64,000 nucleotides of DNA. It comes from Marinobacter adhaerens HP15 (lineage in GTDB: Bacteria > Pseudomonadota > Gammaproteobacteria > Pseudomonadales > Oleiphilaceae). Position numbers and translations under genes: made by a program. The first letter of the stretch is position 1, and each line of letters starts with the position of its first letter. The stretch is taken from contig NC_017506.1 of the NCBI RefSeq assembly GCF_000166295.1, positions 3,720,001-3,784,000 on the forward strand. The letters run 5' to 3'. The notes beneath the pieces were generated by a model that was not told the origin of the DNA, did not search any database, and saw only the letters and a program-made list of their open reading frames with translations. Of the stretch, positions 53,307-61,910 are shown piece by piece.

Positions 53307-54301
53307 CCCGGCCAAAGCCGGTGATCTCGCTAGGTGCAGGCCTGACCCTCGGCCTGACGCTGCTGGCGTTTGGCGCGGTGATGATTGGCCCCTACAACCT
53401 GACCCCGGGCCAGACGCTGGCCGCGCTGTTGGGTCAGGGTGATACCCAGGCTCAAATCGTCGTCTGGAACATCCGCCTGCCTCGGGTAGCGGCGGCGCTG
53501 CTGGTGGGCGCGGCCCTGGCGGCCGCAGGCGCCAGTTACCAGGCGCTGTTCCGCAATCCCCTGGTATCGCCGGACATTCTGGGCGTTTCTGCGGGCGCAG
53601 GCCTGGGTGCGGTGGCCGGCATATTCCTGTCGCTGCCAGTGGCGGCCATCCAGGCGTCCGCTTTTGTCGGCGGCATGCTGGCGGTGGGCTTCGTCATTCT
53701 GGTGGCCTCGCTGGTGCGCAACACCGACCGAACCCTCACTCTCGTGCTCATCGGGGTGGTGATCGGCGCCCTGGCGGGTGCGGCCACCTCACTGCTGAAG
53801 GTCATGGCCGACCCCTACGATCAGCTGCCGGCCATTACCTTCTGGCTGCTGGGCTCCCTGGCTGCCACCACCACCGAGGACATTCTGCCGACCCTGCCAA
53901 TGGTCCTGATAGGCCTGGTGCCGCTGGCCCTGCTGCGATGGCGCATCAACGTGCTCAGTCTTGGGGACGAAGAAGCGCGGGCCCTGGGGATCGACGTGTC
54001 GAAAACCCGGTTTCTGGTGATCGTGGCCGCCACGTTGATCACCGCCAGCGTGACCGCCCTGGCCGGTGTGGTCGGTTGGGTCGGGCTGGTGATCCCCCAT
54101 ATTGCCCGCATGTTGGTAGGTCCCGGCTTCGGCCGGCTTCTGCCAACCTCCGTGCTGATCGGCGCCGGCTACCTGCTTGTCGTGGATACCCTGGCGCGAA
54201 CCATGGCCCAGGTAGAAGTCCCCCTTGGCATTCTCACGGCCGTCATCGGCGCACCATTTTTCGTCTGGCTGCTGGCACGCGGCCGGCGCGGGTGGTCGTG
54301 A
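53279..54301 (+). CDS. FecCD-family ABC permease
   Basis: A 340-residue membrane protein with about ten segments and the FecCD signatures RLPRVAAALLVGAALAAAG, GVSAGAGLGA and GLVIPHIARMLVGP. Start GTG 53279 has GGGAGG upstream and overlaps the binding-protein gene by 28 bp. Forms the channel for the importer. Confidence 0.9.
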   Translation: MDRGSLRGIARPKPVISLGAGLTLGLTLLAFGAVMIGPYNLTPGQTLAALLGQGDTQAQIVVWNIRLPRVAAALLVGAALAAAGASYQALFRNPLVSPDILGVSAGAGLGAVAGIFLSLPVAAIQASAFVGGMLAVGFVILVASLVRNTDRTLTLVLIGVVIGALAGAATSLLKVMADPYDQLPAITFWLLGSLAATTTEDILPTLPMVLIGLVPLALLRWRINVLSLGDEEARALGIDVSKTRFLVIVAATLITASVTALAGVVGWVGLVIPHIARMLVGPGFGRLLPTSVLIGAGYLLVVDTLARTMAQVEVPLGILTAVIGAPFFVWLLARGRRGWS

Positions 54302-55089
54302 TGCTGGAAGCCCGCGAACTGGCCATCGGCTACGGCCGGACTCAAATTGGATCCGGCCTGAACCTGAGCGTGAACGAGGGAGAAATACTCTGCCTGTTGG
54401 GCCCTAACGGCTGCGGCAAGACCACCCTGTTCCGGACCCTGCTGGGTCTTCTGCCGGCAATGTCCGGAACCGTCACTCTGGGGAACAGGCCCGTCGCCAA
54501 CCAGACCCCGGCCACCATCGCCCAGCAAATTGCCTACGTGCCCCAGGCACACGCGCCGCCTTTTCCGTTCGAAGCTCTGGAGGTGGTTCTTATGGGCCGG
54601 ACCGCACGGCTGGGCGTGTTCGGGCAACCGGGGCACCACGATCGGGAAATCGCCCATAACGCCATGGATCGACTCGGCATTGCCAACCTCGCCCACCGTG
54701 ACTACTCGCGCCTGTCCGGCGGACAGCGCCAGTTGGTACTGATCGCGCGGGCATTGGCCCAGGAGGCACCTCTGATCGTCATGGACGAACCCACCGCCAG
54801 CCTGGATTTTGGCAACCAGGCCCAGGTGCTGATGCAAATCGCCAGCCTCGCCCGCGACGTGGCTGCCCGAGGCTGCGGCGTGGTGCTGTCCACCCACGAT
54901 CCGGACCAGGCCTTCGCCCTCGACGCCCGGGTGCTGCTCATGAAAGACGGCCACGAACTGGCGCAAGGCACCGCTCGCGACGTACTGACCGGCCCCAACC
55001 TGAGCGACGTGTACGGTCTTCCCGTGGCAGTGGAAACAACCTCCTCCGGGCGGAAGGTTTGCATGCCGGCGCTGACCAGCCATCATTAG
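54301..55089 (+). CDS. ABC importer ATPase, FecE/MolC type
   Basis: A 262-residue ATPase with Walker A GPNGCGKTT, Q-loop YVPQAH, signature RLSGGQRQL, Walker B LIVMDEPTASLD and switch His in STHD. The start ATG overlaps the permease stop (TGATG). Powers the importer encoded by the two genes before it. Convergent with a LysR gene, with 5 bp between stops. Confidence 0.92.
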   Translation: MLEARELAIGYGRTQIGSGLNLSVNEGEILCLLGPNGCGKTTLFRTLLGLLPAMSGTVTLGNRPVANQTPATIAQQIAYVPQAHAPPFPFEALEVVLMGRTARLGVFGQPGHHDREIAHNAMDRLGIANLAHRDYSRLSGGQRQLVLIARALAQEAPLIVMDEPTASLDFGNQAQVLMQIASLARDVAARGCGVVLSTHDPDQAFALDARVLLMKDGHELAQGTARDVLTGPNLSDVYGLPVAVETTSSGRKVCMPALTSHH

Positions 55090-55094
55090 AGCCG

Positions 55095-56042
55095 TCAGGA
55101 TGCCCGCAACCGACTCCTGATGGCCTCATCCACCAGCCAGCGTCGCAGGGTCTGGATGCCCCGCTCCTGCCGTCGGCTGGTCTTCCAGGCAAAATAAAAA
55201 GTGTCACCGGTTGCTACCGAATGGGACGGCAAGCGCACAAAATCCTCCGAATCCCGTCGGGTACTCAGCATGTAATCGTTGGTCAGGGCCACCCCCTGAT
55301 GGAACCTCGCCGCCTCCAGCGCCAACAGCATGTGGCTGAAGTGCTGCACCCGAACGCCACCGGGCAGTCGCTCACCCACTGCGTCGTACCAGGCTTGCCA
55401 GTCCCCGGTGGCACGGTCAAAAATACTGTGGGTCGATAGCAACGGAAAGCGCGCCAGCTCTTCAGGCGACAACGGCGGCTCATCCCGCACCTCCAACTGA
55501 TCATCCCGGCCAAGTTCCCGCCGCATCCGCTTCCAGTAATCCTGACTGCAGACCGGAAACAACCGCTCCTCATACAGCTTGTCATAACTGAAAGCCGGGG
55601 CATCCGTGCGGATGGTGATAAAGCAATCCGCCACCCGATCCGACAACACCGGGTTACCACTACTCATCTCAAGCGCCAGATCCAGCTGGGGATGCAGCCG
55701 CTGCAAGTAAGGCAACCGTGGCACCAGCCAGCGCACGGCAAACGAGCTGAACACCGACAAGCGCAGACGCGACTCCTCATGCCCCAACAACTGCTCACTG
55801 GCCCGCTCGATCTGCAACAGCGCTGAACTGACCGCATCCAGGTACTGCCGGCCCTCATCGGTCAGCGACAGCGTCCGTCCACTGCGCCAGAACAACTGCT
55901 CGCCCAGGTAGGTTTCCAGCTGCTTGATCTGATGGCTGACGGCACTCTGGCTCACCGCCAACTCATCGGCAGCGAGTGAAAAGCTGTTGAGACGGGCAAC
56001 GGCTTCGAAGACAGGCAGGGCTTTCAGGGGTGGCAGCTTCAT
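55095..56042 (-). CDS. LysR-family regulator, GcvA-like
   Basis: A 315-residue LysR protein opening with MKLPPLKALPVFEAVARLNS and the helix-turn-helix ADELAVSQSAVSHQIKQLE, which is the GcvA/AmpR type. The effector domain covers about 90-310. It diverges from a DMT transporter gene with palindromic element F between; control of that transporter is likely by position. Confidence 0.92.
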   Translation of the reverse strand: MKLPPLKALPVFEAVARLNSFSLAADELAVSQSAVSHQIKQLETYLGEQLFWRSGRTLSLTDEGRQYLDAVSSALLQIERASEQLLGHEESRLRLSVFSSFAVRWLVPRLPYLQRLHPQLDLALEMSSGNPVLSDRVADCFITIRTDAPAFSYDKLYEERLFPVCSQDYWKRMRRELGRDDQLEVRDEPPLSPEELARFPLLSTHSIFDRATGDWQAWYDAVGERLPGGVRVQHFSHMLLALEAARFHQGVALTNDYMLSTRRDSEDFVRLPSHSVATGDTFYFAWKTSRRQERGIQTLRRWLVDEAIRSRLRAS

Positions 56043-56124
56043 TATCTAATTTTCTAATAGCACATGAATATTGATCATTTTATCGGATATTAGCACTCAA
56101 ATAGAATTCCTGAGCCAGTTACGG

Positions 56125-56236
56125 GAGCCCGGGCAGGAAATGGCTTCCGAAAATGCTCGGAGCCAGGGAAGGCGGAGAGCAAGCGTACATGGATGTACTC
56201 GCAGCGGTTTTCGGAAGCCATTTGCTGACCGGGCTC
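56125..56236 (+). repeat. Intergenic palindromic element, copy F (twin ANGGA hairpins)
   Basis: Outer arms of 29 bp (56125-56153, 56208-56236) pair with two mismatches. The core carries a hairpin with loop GGGA, then CAAGCG and GTACA-TGGA-TGTAC. On the plus strand the loops read AGGGA and ATGGA. It is the same subfamily as copy A but inverted. It lies in the divergent gap between LysR and the DMT gene, upstream of the DMT start on its sense strand. Confidence 0.9.
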
Positions 56237-56270
56237 ATGCACCTAAAGTTGAAGAATTGAGGAGAAAAAC

Positions 56271-57221
56271 ATGTCAGGAAAAACCGTAAACAGCGCCATC
56301 TTGCTGCTGGTGATCGGCAACGCCATGGCATTGATCTCTGACGTGTTCATCAAACTCCTCGAACCCGGCGCCCCGGTGTTCCAGTTTGCCTTCCTGCGCT
56401 GCCTGATCACCCTGGCACTCCTGCTGCCAATGGCCGGGCAACTGGACCGGAAAAACCTGTTCGCCGGCCTGAAAATCCACACCTTCCGGGCCCACATCCA
56501 CCTGGCCGGCCTGCTGTGCATGGTAGTCGCCCTGGCCAACCTGCCGCTGGCGACCGCTAACGCCGTGTTCTACGCCGCGCCCATCCTGGTGATGGTGCTC
56601 TCGGTATTCCTGTTCCGGGAAAAGCTCACGCCGCTGAGTGTCAGCGCTGTGTTCAGCGGCTTTGCCGGTATTGTGCTCATCCTGCGGCCAGTGGAATTCA
56701 ACTGGGCGGCCGTGGCGGCGCTTGGCTCTGCCTTTGCCCTGGCCATCAACGCCGTGCTGGTCCGAAAACTGCCGAAACAGCAGAGCACCGTCCACAAGTT
56801 GTTCCTGAATTACCTGCTGATTCTGCCCGCGGCGGGTGCACTGGCCTGGTGGGAAGGCGCCCAATGGGATTCTGGCATCCTGATCGGTGCCATGGGCTCG
56901 GCGCTGTTTATTCTCGGCTACAACATCACCGTACTGCTGGCCTATCGGCAGGTGGATGCCAACCAGGTCACCAGTGCCGAATACACGGGCCTTATCTGGG
57001 CCGTGGGGATTGGCTGGATCTGGTTCGGTGAAGTGCCCGATCTGTGGTTCCTGGCTGGCAGCCTGATGATTGTGGTGCCCCTGCTGCTCATTGGTCTGCA
57101 GCACCGGCGCAAGGAACCTGCAAGGGGGTTCAACCCGGCCCCGGAGCAACAGCGGCGCCGGAACCAGGAGGAGTCATTCAGTGCCGGGAAGATTCAATTA
57201 GCACGTGAGTGTCGTGAATAA
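56271..57221 (+). CDS. EamA/DMT-family transporter
   Basis: A 316-residue protein with ten membrane segments in two EamA repeats and a basic, Gln/Arg-rich cytoplasmic tail of about 35 residues. GAGGAG precedes ATG 56271. Likely exporter of a small metabolite, regulated by the divergent LysR gene. Its 3' end overlaps the convergent His-rich protein gene by 44 bp. Confidence 0.9.
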   Translation: MSGKTVNSAILLLVIGNAMALISDVFIKLLEPGAPVFQFAFLRCLITLALLLPMAGQLDRKNLFAGLKIHTFRAHIHLAGLLCMVVALANLPLATANAVFYAAPILVMVLSVFLFREKLTPLSVSAVFSGFAGIVLILRPVEFNWAAVAALGSAFALAINAVLVRKLPKQQSTVHKLFLNYLLILPAAGALAWWEGAQWDSGILIGAMGSALFILGYNITVLLAYRQVDANQVTSAEYTGLIWAVGIGWIWFGEVPDLWFLAGSLMIVVPLLLIGLQHRRKEPARGFNPAPEQQRRRNQEESFSAGKIQLARECRE

Positions 57222-57633
57222 TCCGACCGATACGGGCCTCCGGCGGCAATCCGTCACCATAGCCGAGTTTGATGCGGTAATGGCCCGAATGGTGACGGTG
57301 CCAGTCGCGCCGACGCTCGTATCTGTCGCGATAGACATCCCGCTTGTGTTTCTTGCCCCATCCGCGTTTGTCACCGTGGTACCTGTGGCGATCGTGGTAC
57401 TTCCGGTCCCATTGATGCTTCTTGTAGTGCCGTGGCTTGTGGTGGTGCCGATGGTGACGGTCGTCCCGATAGTGGGCCTGCAGGGACTTTTTCTGGTGGC
57501 CTGGGGGTAGCGCACTCCCCCGCTCATGGTGCGGTTGCCAGCCATGACCGCGGCGGTCATCGTCACCGGCCATCACCGGAGCCGATGCCATCAGGAATGC
57601 CGTTACCAGGCTTCCGATCAACAGTCGCTTCAT
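57178..57633 (-). CDS. Exported His/Arg-rich protein
   Basis: A 151-residue protein with a signal peptide (about 1-22, VMA-G) and a long, very basic middle rich in His, Arg, Lys and Tyr (about 30-115), then a short ordered end (IKLGYGDGLPPEARIGRII). The end recalls the RcnB-type periplasmic domain but is short. The His density suggests metal or polyanion binding in the periplasm. No metal efflux gene is adjacent. Function unknown. Confidence 0.72.
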   Translation of the reverse strand: MKRLLIGSLVTAFLMASAPVMAGDDDRRGHGWQPHHERGSALPPGHQKKSLQAHYRDDRHHRHHHKPRHYKKHQWDRKYHDRHRYHGDKRGWGKKHKRDVYRDRYERRRDWHRHHSGHYRIKLGYGDGLPPEARIGRIIHDTHVLIESSRH

Positions 57634-57840
57634 GATGATTCTCCCGTTCTGCTCAGAGACAGATCTCGCATCCGGACCCAGTGCCGGATGCCTCTGAACC
57701 CAGATTATCGAAGCGGGAGCGAATGTCAGTGCCTTGGGGCCGGCTTTGCAGGATCTTTACGCAAGGCCCCGTCAGCTTGACGTTTGAATGGCCGGTAGTG
57801 TCGTATTTTCTGTCAGAAGGTGAAGAAAACGTTCAGCGCC

Positions 57841-59529
57841 TCAGGTGGTTCTGCAGTCCTCGAAAATATTGAGCGACGGCTTGATCGCGTCAGTCTTCAC
57901 ATTCATCAGTCCCAGCATGGAGGAGAACAGGTTGTCGTGGCTCAACGGTTGCGATGCGATCCGGTTAACGCACTCGGCATCAATCCGGTTCTCCATCCGG
58001 AAACCGTCTGACAACCACACAACCATGGGCACATGGGTCTGGGCCTCCGGCGCCAGCATGTAAGGAATACCGTGCAGGTAGATGCCACCCTCGCCCAGTG
58101 ACTCGCCATGGTCAGAGACATACACGAGGGCAGTGTTGTAATCCGCCTGCATGGATTTCAGCATGCGCACGGTTTCTCCGAGCAAGCGATCGGTTACCAG
58201 AATACTGTCATCGTAGGCGTTGATGATGGCCTGTTGGTCACAACTCTGCAGTTGGTTGCTCTGGCACTCGGGCAGGAACTTTTTCTGGTCCGGTTTGCTG
58301 CGCTTGTAGTACTCGGGACCGTGACTGCCAAGCTGATGCAGCACCATGAAATGGTCATTGTTGTCTGCGGCATCGAGCTGCTGATGGGCACCCCTCAGCA
58401 GCACCAGATCATCACAGTACTCGCCCTGGCAGAGGTCGGTATCCTCCGGACGAACGGTCGGAATCCGGTCACACATGCCCTTGCAGCCGGAGTTATTATC
58501 CAGCCAGATACTGACAATACCGGAGCGGGTCATGACATCCAGGAAGTTATCGCTGTTCTTGGCCACGGCTTCATCGTAATCCGATCTGCCCAGCCACGAA
58601 AACATACAGGGCACCGACAAGGCCGTTGCGGTCCCGCAGGAGGATACCCGGGGAAAATTGACCAGTGTTCCGCCCGATTGCCGGGCCAGTTTACTGAGCT
58701 CCGGGGTGGTATTGCGCTGATAGCCATTCAGACCAAAATGGTCTGCGCGCGCAGTTTCACCAAGAACAAAAACCACCAGATTGGGTTTGGTGCGATCGGA
58801 AACCGGGAGAGAAACCGTCGCATCCAGCCCCACCTGCTGGTATTCCTGGGGAAACTGCGCCGCAGCCACCTTGCTACCCAGCGATGCCAGGGCAGCAACA
58901 CTATTCACCGGCACCACAAGATCCTTGATGTCGCGGTGATTACGGAACGTTGAAGCCATCTCCTGATAGCTGGTCAACGCCAGTACCAGAATCAGAGCGA
59001 TATCAACAATGATCGGGGCCAACCAGTGAGTGACCCTTTTCAGGCCCGCCGGCCAGCTCATACGAACCAGAAAAAGCAGCACAATCGGAATCACAAAAAA
59101 GAGCGCCATGTGCACAAGCAGTCCGAGGCTCAGCAGGCCGCGAGCCTCCTGCACATCGGTTTCGAACACGTTCTGCAGCATGTGCTTGTCGATCAGCACG
59201 CCATACGCGTTCATGAAATACCCACTGAGCGCTGCACTCAAAAACAGAAACACCAGTACCGGCTTCAGGATAAATCGTGCCGAAAACAGGCTGATCAGGA
59301 GATGGTTGACCAGCAGCAACAAAAACGCGAGTTTGAACATCAGCATCGGCTGATCAAAGCCGACGTATCGATCAATGGCGGTGTAGAAAGGAACGTTATA
59401 CAGAGCGGTCAGTGCAAGGGCGCTGATCAACACCAGCCAATGCGGTTTGATTGCAGGCCATTGAAACCGACCGGTTCCGCTATGCACAAACGGCTGCGCG
59501 TGAAAAGTGGGTTTTGAGGACAAGCCCAT
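57841..59529 (-). CDS. eptA: Lipid A phosphoethanolamine transferase, EptA type
   Basis: A 562-residue inner-membrane enzyme: five membrane segments (about 30-190), then a periplasmic sulfatase-fold domain. The catalytic Thr lies in SSCGTATALSVPC, zinc ligands in VLGETARADHFG and SDHGESLGE, and several Cys for disulfides are present (NNSGCKGMCD). It moves phosphoethanolamine from phosphatidylethanolamine to lipid A, reducing the charge and polymyxin binding. No two-component system is next to it. Start ATG 59529. Confidence 0.92.
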   Translation of the reverse strand: MGLSSKPTFHAQPFVHSGTGRFQWPAIKPHWLVLISALALTALYNVPFYTAIDRYVGFDQPMLMFKLAFLLLLVNHLLISLFSARFILKPVLVFLFLSAALSGYFMNAYGVLIDKHMLQNVFETDVQEARGLLSLGLLVHMALFFVIPIVLLFLVRMSWPAGLKRVTHWLAPIIVDIALILVLALTSYQEMASTFRNHRDIKDLVVPVNSVAALASLGSKVAAAQFPQEYQQVGLDATVSLPVSDRTKPNLVVFVLGETARADHFGLNGYQRNTTPELSKLARQSGGTLVNFPRVSSCGTATALSVPCMFSWLGRSDYDEAVAKNSDNFLDVMTRSGIVSIWLDNNSGCKGMCDRIPTVRPEDTDLCQGEYCDDLVLLRGAHQQLDAADNNDHFMVLHQLGSHGPEYYKRSKPDQKKFLPECQSNQLQSCDQQAIINAYDDSILVTDRLLGETVRMLKSMQADYNTALVYVSDHGESLGEGGIYLHGIPYMLAPEAQTHVPMVVWLSDGFRMENRIDAECVNRIASQPLSHDNLFSSMLGLMNVKTDAIKPSLNIFEDCRTT

Positions 59530-59604
59530 GGGATTTTCCGGGATAAGTGTGATTCAAGGTCTGGTGAGTGTGCTCCCCGAACCTTAAAGCAAACTTAAAC
59601 GGAC

Positions 59605-60171
59605 TTAGCTCAACTCATCACGCAGGTGGGATTCGATAGCAAAGGTGTGCGGGCAATCGGCACCCATTGCCCTCAGGGACTCTGCAAGGCGCAAGAGATA
59701 ATCGGCATTCGGGCCACTGGGGCCTGAGGCAGAGGCGATCTGGCGGGCAATATCTGCATCCGGCGCGTGGCCCAGGAAGGCTTCGTTGTCTTCGGTGGCA
59801 ATGTAAACCAGGCCCTCGGCATGGCTGCCATCGTCGAAACTGAGCGTGATGCTCAGGCGCAGATAGCCGTTCTTTTCACGGACATCCAGGTGCTCGAACA
59901 CCTTGGGTGACACCCTGAACGCCATGCCCTTGCAGACAGCATTTGGCTTTTCTACCAGGGTAACCACGCGGCCGGGCGCCTCCGGCGTGCCCCGATGATC
60001 GTGGGAACCCTGCCAGAACCGCCTTTCCCACCCGCGAATCGAGGCCGGGCGCTGCTCCAGAAAGGGGAAATCCACCTTGTAGATCAGCGAGCCGTAACCA
60101 AACAGCCACACCGACTCCACGCCGGAGAAATCGTATCGTTTGCGATTGTGCTCAATGGTATTGGCAGACAT
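59605..60171 (-). CDS. ChaC-like gamma-glutamylcyclotransferase
   Basis: A 188-residue protein with the cyclotransferase signatures VWLFGYGSLIYK, GWERRFWQGSHDHRGTP and a catalytic Glu in the VREKNGY segment. ChaC enzymes degrade glutathione to 5-oxoproline and Cys-Gly in the cytoplasm. Start ATG 60171. It lies 36 bp after the marC-like gene on the same strand, so they may be co-transcribed. Confidence 0.9.
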   Translation of the reverse strand: MSANTIEHNRKRYDFSGVESVWLFGYGSLIYKVDFPFLEQRPASIRGWERRFWQGSHDHRGTPEAPGRVVTLVEKPNAVCKGMAFRVSPKVFEHLDVREKNGYLRLSITLSFDDGSHAEGLVYIATEDNEAFLGHAPDADIARQIASASGPSGPNADYLLRLAESLRAMGADCPHTFAIESHLRDELS

Positions 60172-60207
60172 CAGACACCCTGCAGCGAAAACCTGTCCCG
60201 CGATACT

Positions 60208-60831
60208 CTAGGTGGAGGCAATGAAACCCGCAATGCCTGTCAGCACGATTTCAGCCGCCATGGCCGAGAGGATCAGACCGCTGATCTTGGACATGATGTT
60301 CAGGCCGGTCTTGCCCAGCACCTTCTCCAGGTAGCCGGACAGGTGCAGCAACACCGCGAGGATCAGCAGGCTGGATACCAATCCCAGGAGCCCGCCTGCC
60401 ACTTCGGATACCCGGTTAAGCTCGGCGCCATACACCATGATTGCACCAATGGTGGCCGGACCAATCATCACCGGAATCGCCAGAGGCACAACGGCAATGT
60501 CATCACGGTCCTCATCGGGCAGCCCGGTGGCGTGATTCCGGGTACCACTGGTCACCAGGCTGATGGCGGTCAGGAACAGCAGGCAACCGGCACCGATCCG
60601 GAACGAATTCAGCGTGATGCCGATAGCGCTGAACAACAGCGGGCCGGCAAAGAACAGAATCACGCCCATCAGAAAGGCCGAAACGCAGGCTCGGCGGATA
60701 ATCGATGTTTTCTCGGTTGCTGGCAGGCCCCTGGTCAGCGCCAGGAACATAGTCACCACGAAAAAAGGCGCCAGCAGGAACAGAAAGCGAATGGTGCTGC
60801 TGATGTAAGTCGAGAAAAACGTTTCAATCAT
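60208..60831 (-). CDS. MarC-family integral membrane protein
   Basis: Encodes 207 residues from ATG 60831 (an upstream ATG at 60852 is possible but has no ribosome site). Six membrane segments and the family motifs PLAIPVMIGPATIGAIMV identify MarC/UPF0056. Function in this family is not established. Upstream of the ChaC-like gene. Confidence 0.87.
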   Translation of the reverse strand: MIETFFSTYISSTIRFLFLLAPFFVVTMFLALTRGLPATEKTSIIRRACVSAFLMGVILFFAGPLLFSAIGITLNSFRIGAGCLLFLTAISLVTSGTRNHATGLPDEDRDDIAVVPLAIPVMIGPATIGAIMVYGAELNRVSEVAGGLLGLVSSLLILAVLLHLSGYLEKVLGKTGLNIMSKISGLILSAMAAEIVLTGIAGFIAST

Positions 60832-60946
60832 TCCGTGTCGTCCGGGTGCCATCGAAAGCCAGCAAGCATAGCTTGCTACGCGGCACTCTGCCGTAAGGAA
60901 GTGAACGTATGGATAAGCTTAACCACAGCCGGACGGGTGGATTCGG

Positions 60947-61900
60947 TTAAGTCGACAGTTCTTCCAGATAGGTTTCGCCGTCGCCGTACAGGGACGCGAA
61001 CTCCTCCTCGGGCACCACGGTCACGGCAATCTCCGGTTCATGTCCACCACCGCCCAGCAGGACACCCCGCATCGGTGTGATATCGGAAAAGTCCCTGCCC
61101 CAGCCGAGGGTAATGTGTTCCAGATCCGGCCGCAGGGCATTGGTTGGATCCAGTTCCAGCCAACCAAAATCCGGCACAAAGACGGCCACCCACGCATGGG
61201 TAGCATCGGCACCGACGAGTCGTTCCTTGCCCTCGGGCGGATGGGTCAGGATATACCCGCTCATGTAACGCGCGGCCAGGCCCACCGAGCGCAGACAGGC
61301 AATCATGATATGGGAGAAATCCTGGCAGACCCCGCGACGGGCCTTGAATGCCTGCTCGACGGGAGTGAAGGTTTCCGTCGCCGTTGCATCGAAGCTGAAA
61401 TCGCGATGAATCATCCGCATCAGGGCATCGGCCGCCTCCACCAGCGGGCGCCCCGGAAGGAACGCCTCCCGGGCATAGGCGGCGTACTGGGAATCAATGG
61501 GCACATTGGTGGAGACAAACCGGAACGCCGTGGCCTGAAGATGGTCTGGCGGGAACTTCCTGTCGGCGCGGTACCGCAGGCTGTCACGCACGGTTTCCCA
61601 GGGAACTTTTGCAGCGGCTGCCGAGGGCTTCGGACGCTCACGAAGCTCCACCCAGAATTCGCTGATGATCTCCAGGTACTCGTGGTCGGCGGTGAAATGA
61701 ATCTTGGTAATCCGGTTGCCAAAACAGTCCAGGAAGGACCGCCTTGCGGAGGGTTCCGGTGAGATCGCCAGGTGATGCTCAAGATTCCGCTGCCAGGGCA
61801 ACGCCCGCGGCGTGAGCCTCAGCAAATGGTGGGACTCCCCCACCACCTGATCGTACTGGTAGAGGGTCTCATGACGCACATGGTAGCGGACAAATGTCAT
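60947..61900 (-). CDS. Transglutaminase-like cysteine protease-fold protein
   Basis: A 317-residue transglutaminase-superfamily protein. The N-terminal beta domain (about 1-100) precedes the catalytic core with Cys192 in RRGVCQDFSH, His235 in ATHAWVAVF and Asp251 in LELDPTN. In many bacteria this type is paired with a circularly permuted ATP-grasp and an alpha-E protein, as here, 10 bp downstream of that gene. The system is suspected to make or modify a peptide; no product is known to me. Confidence 0.9.
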   Translation of the reverse strand: MTFVRYHVRHETLYQYDQVVGESHHLLRLTPRALPWQRNLEHHLAISPEPSARRSFLDCFGNRITKIHFTADHEYLEIISEFWVELRERPKPSAAAAKVPWETVRDSLRYRADRKFPPDHLQATAFRFVSTNVPIDSQYAAYAREAFLPGRPLVEAADALMRMIHRDFSFDATATETFTPVEQAFKARRGVCQDFSHIMIACLRSVGLAARYMSGYILTHPPEGKERLVGADATHAWVAVFVPDFGWLELDPTNALRPDLEHITLGWGRDFSDITPMRGVLLGGGGHEPEIAVTVVPEEEFASLYGDGETYLEELST

Positions 61901-61910
61901 GACAGGCGCC

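Noticed and set aside
14156..56236. CRISPR array
   Set aside because: The repeats are single, kilobases apart and strongly palindromic over 100 bp; no regular spacers and no cas genes.
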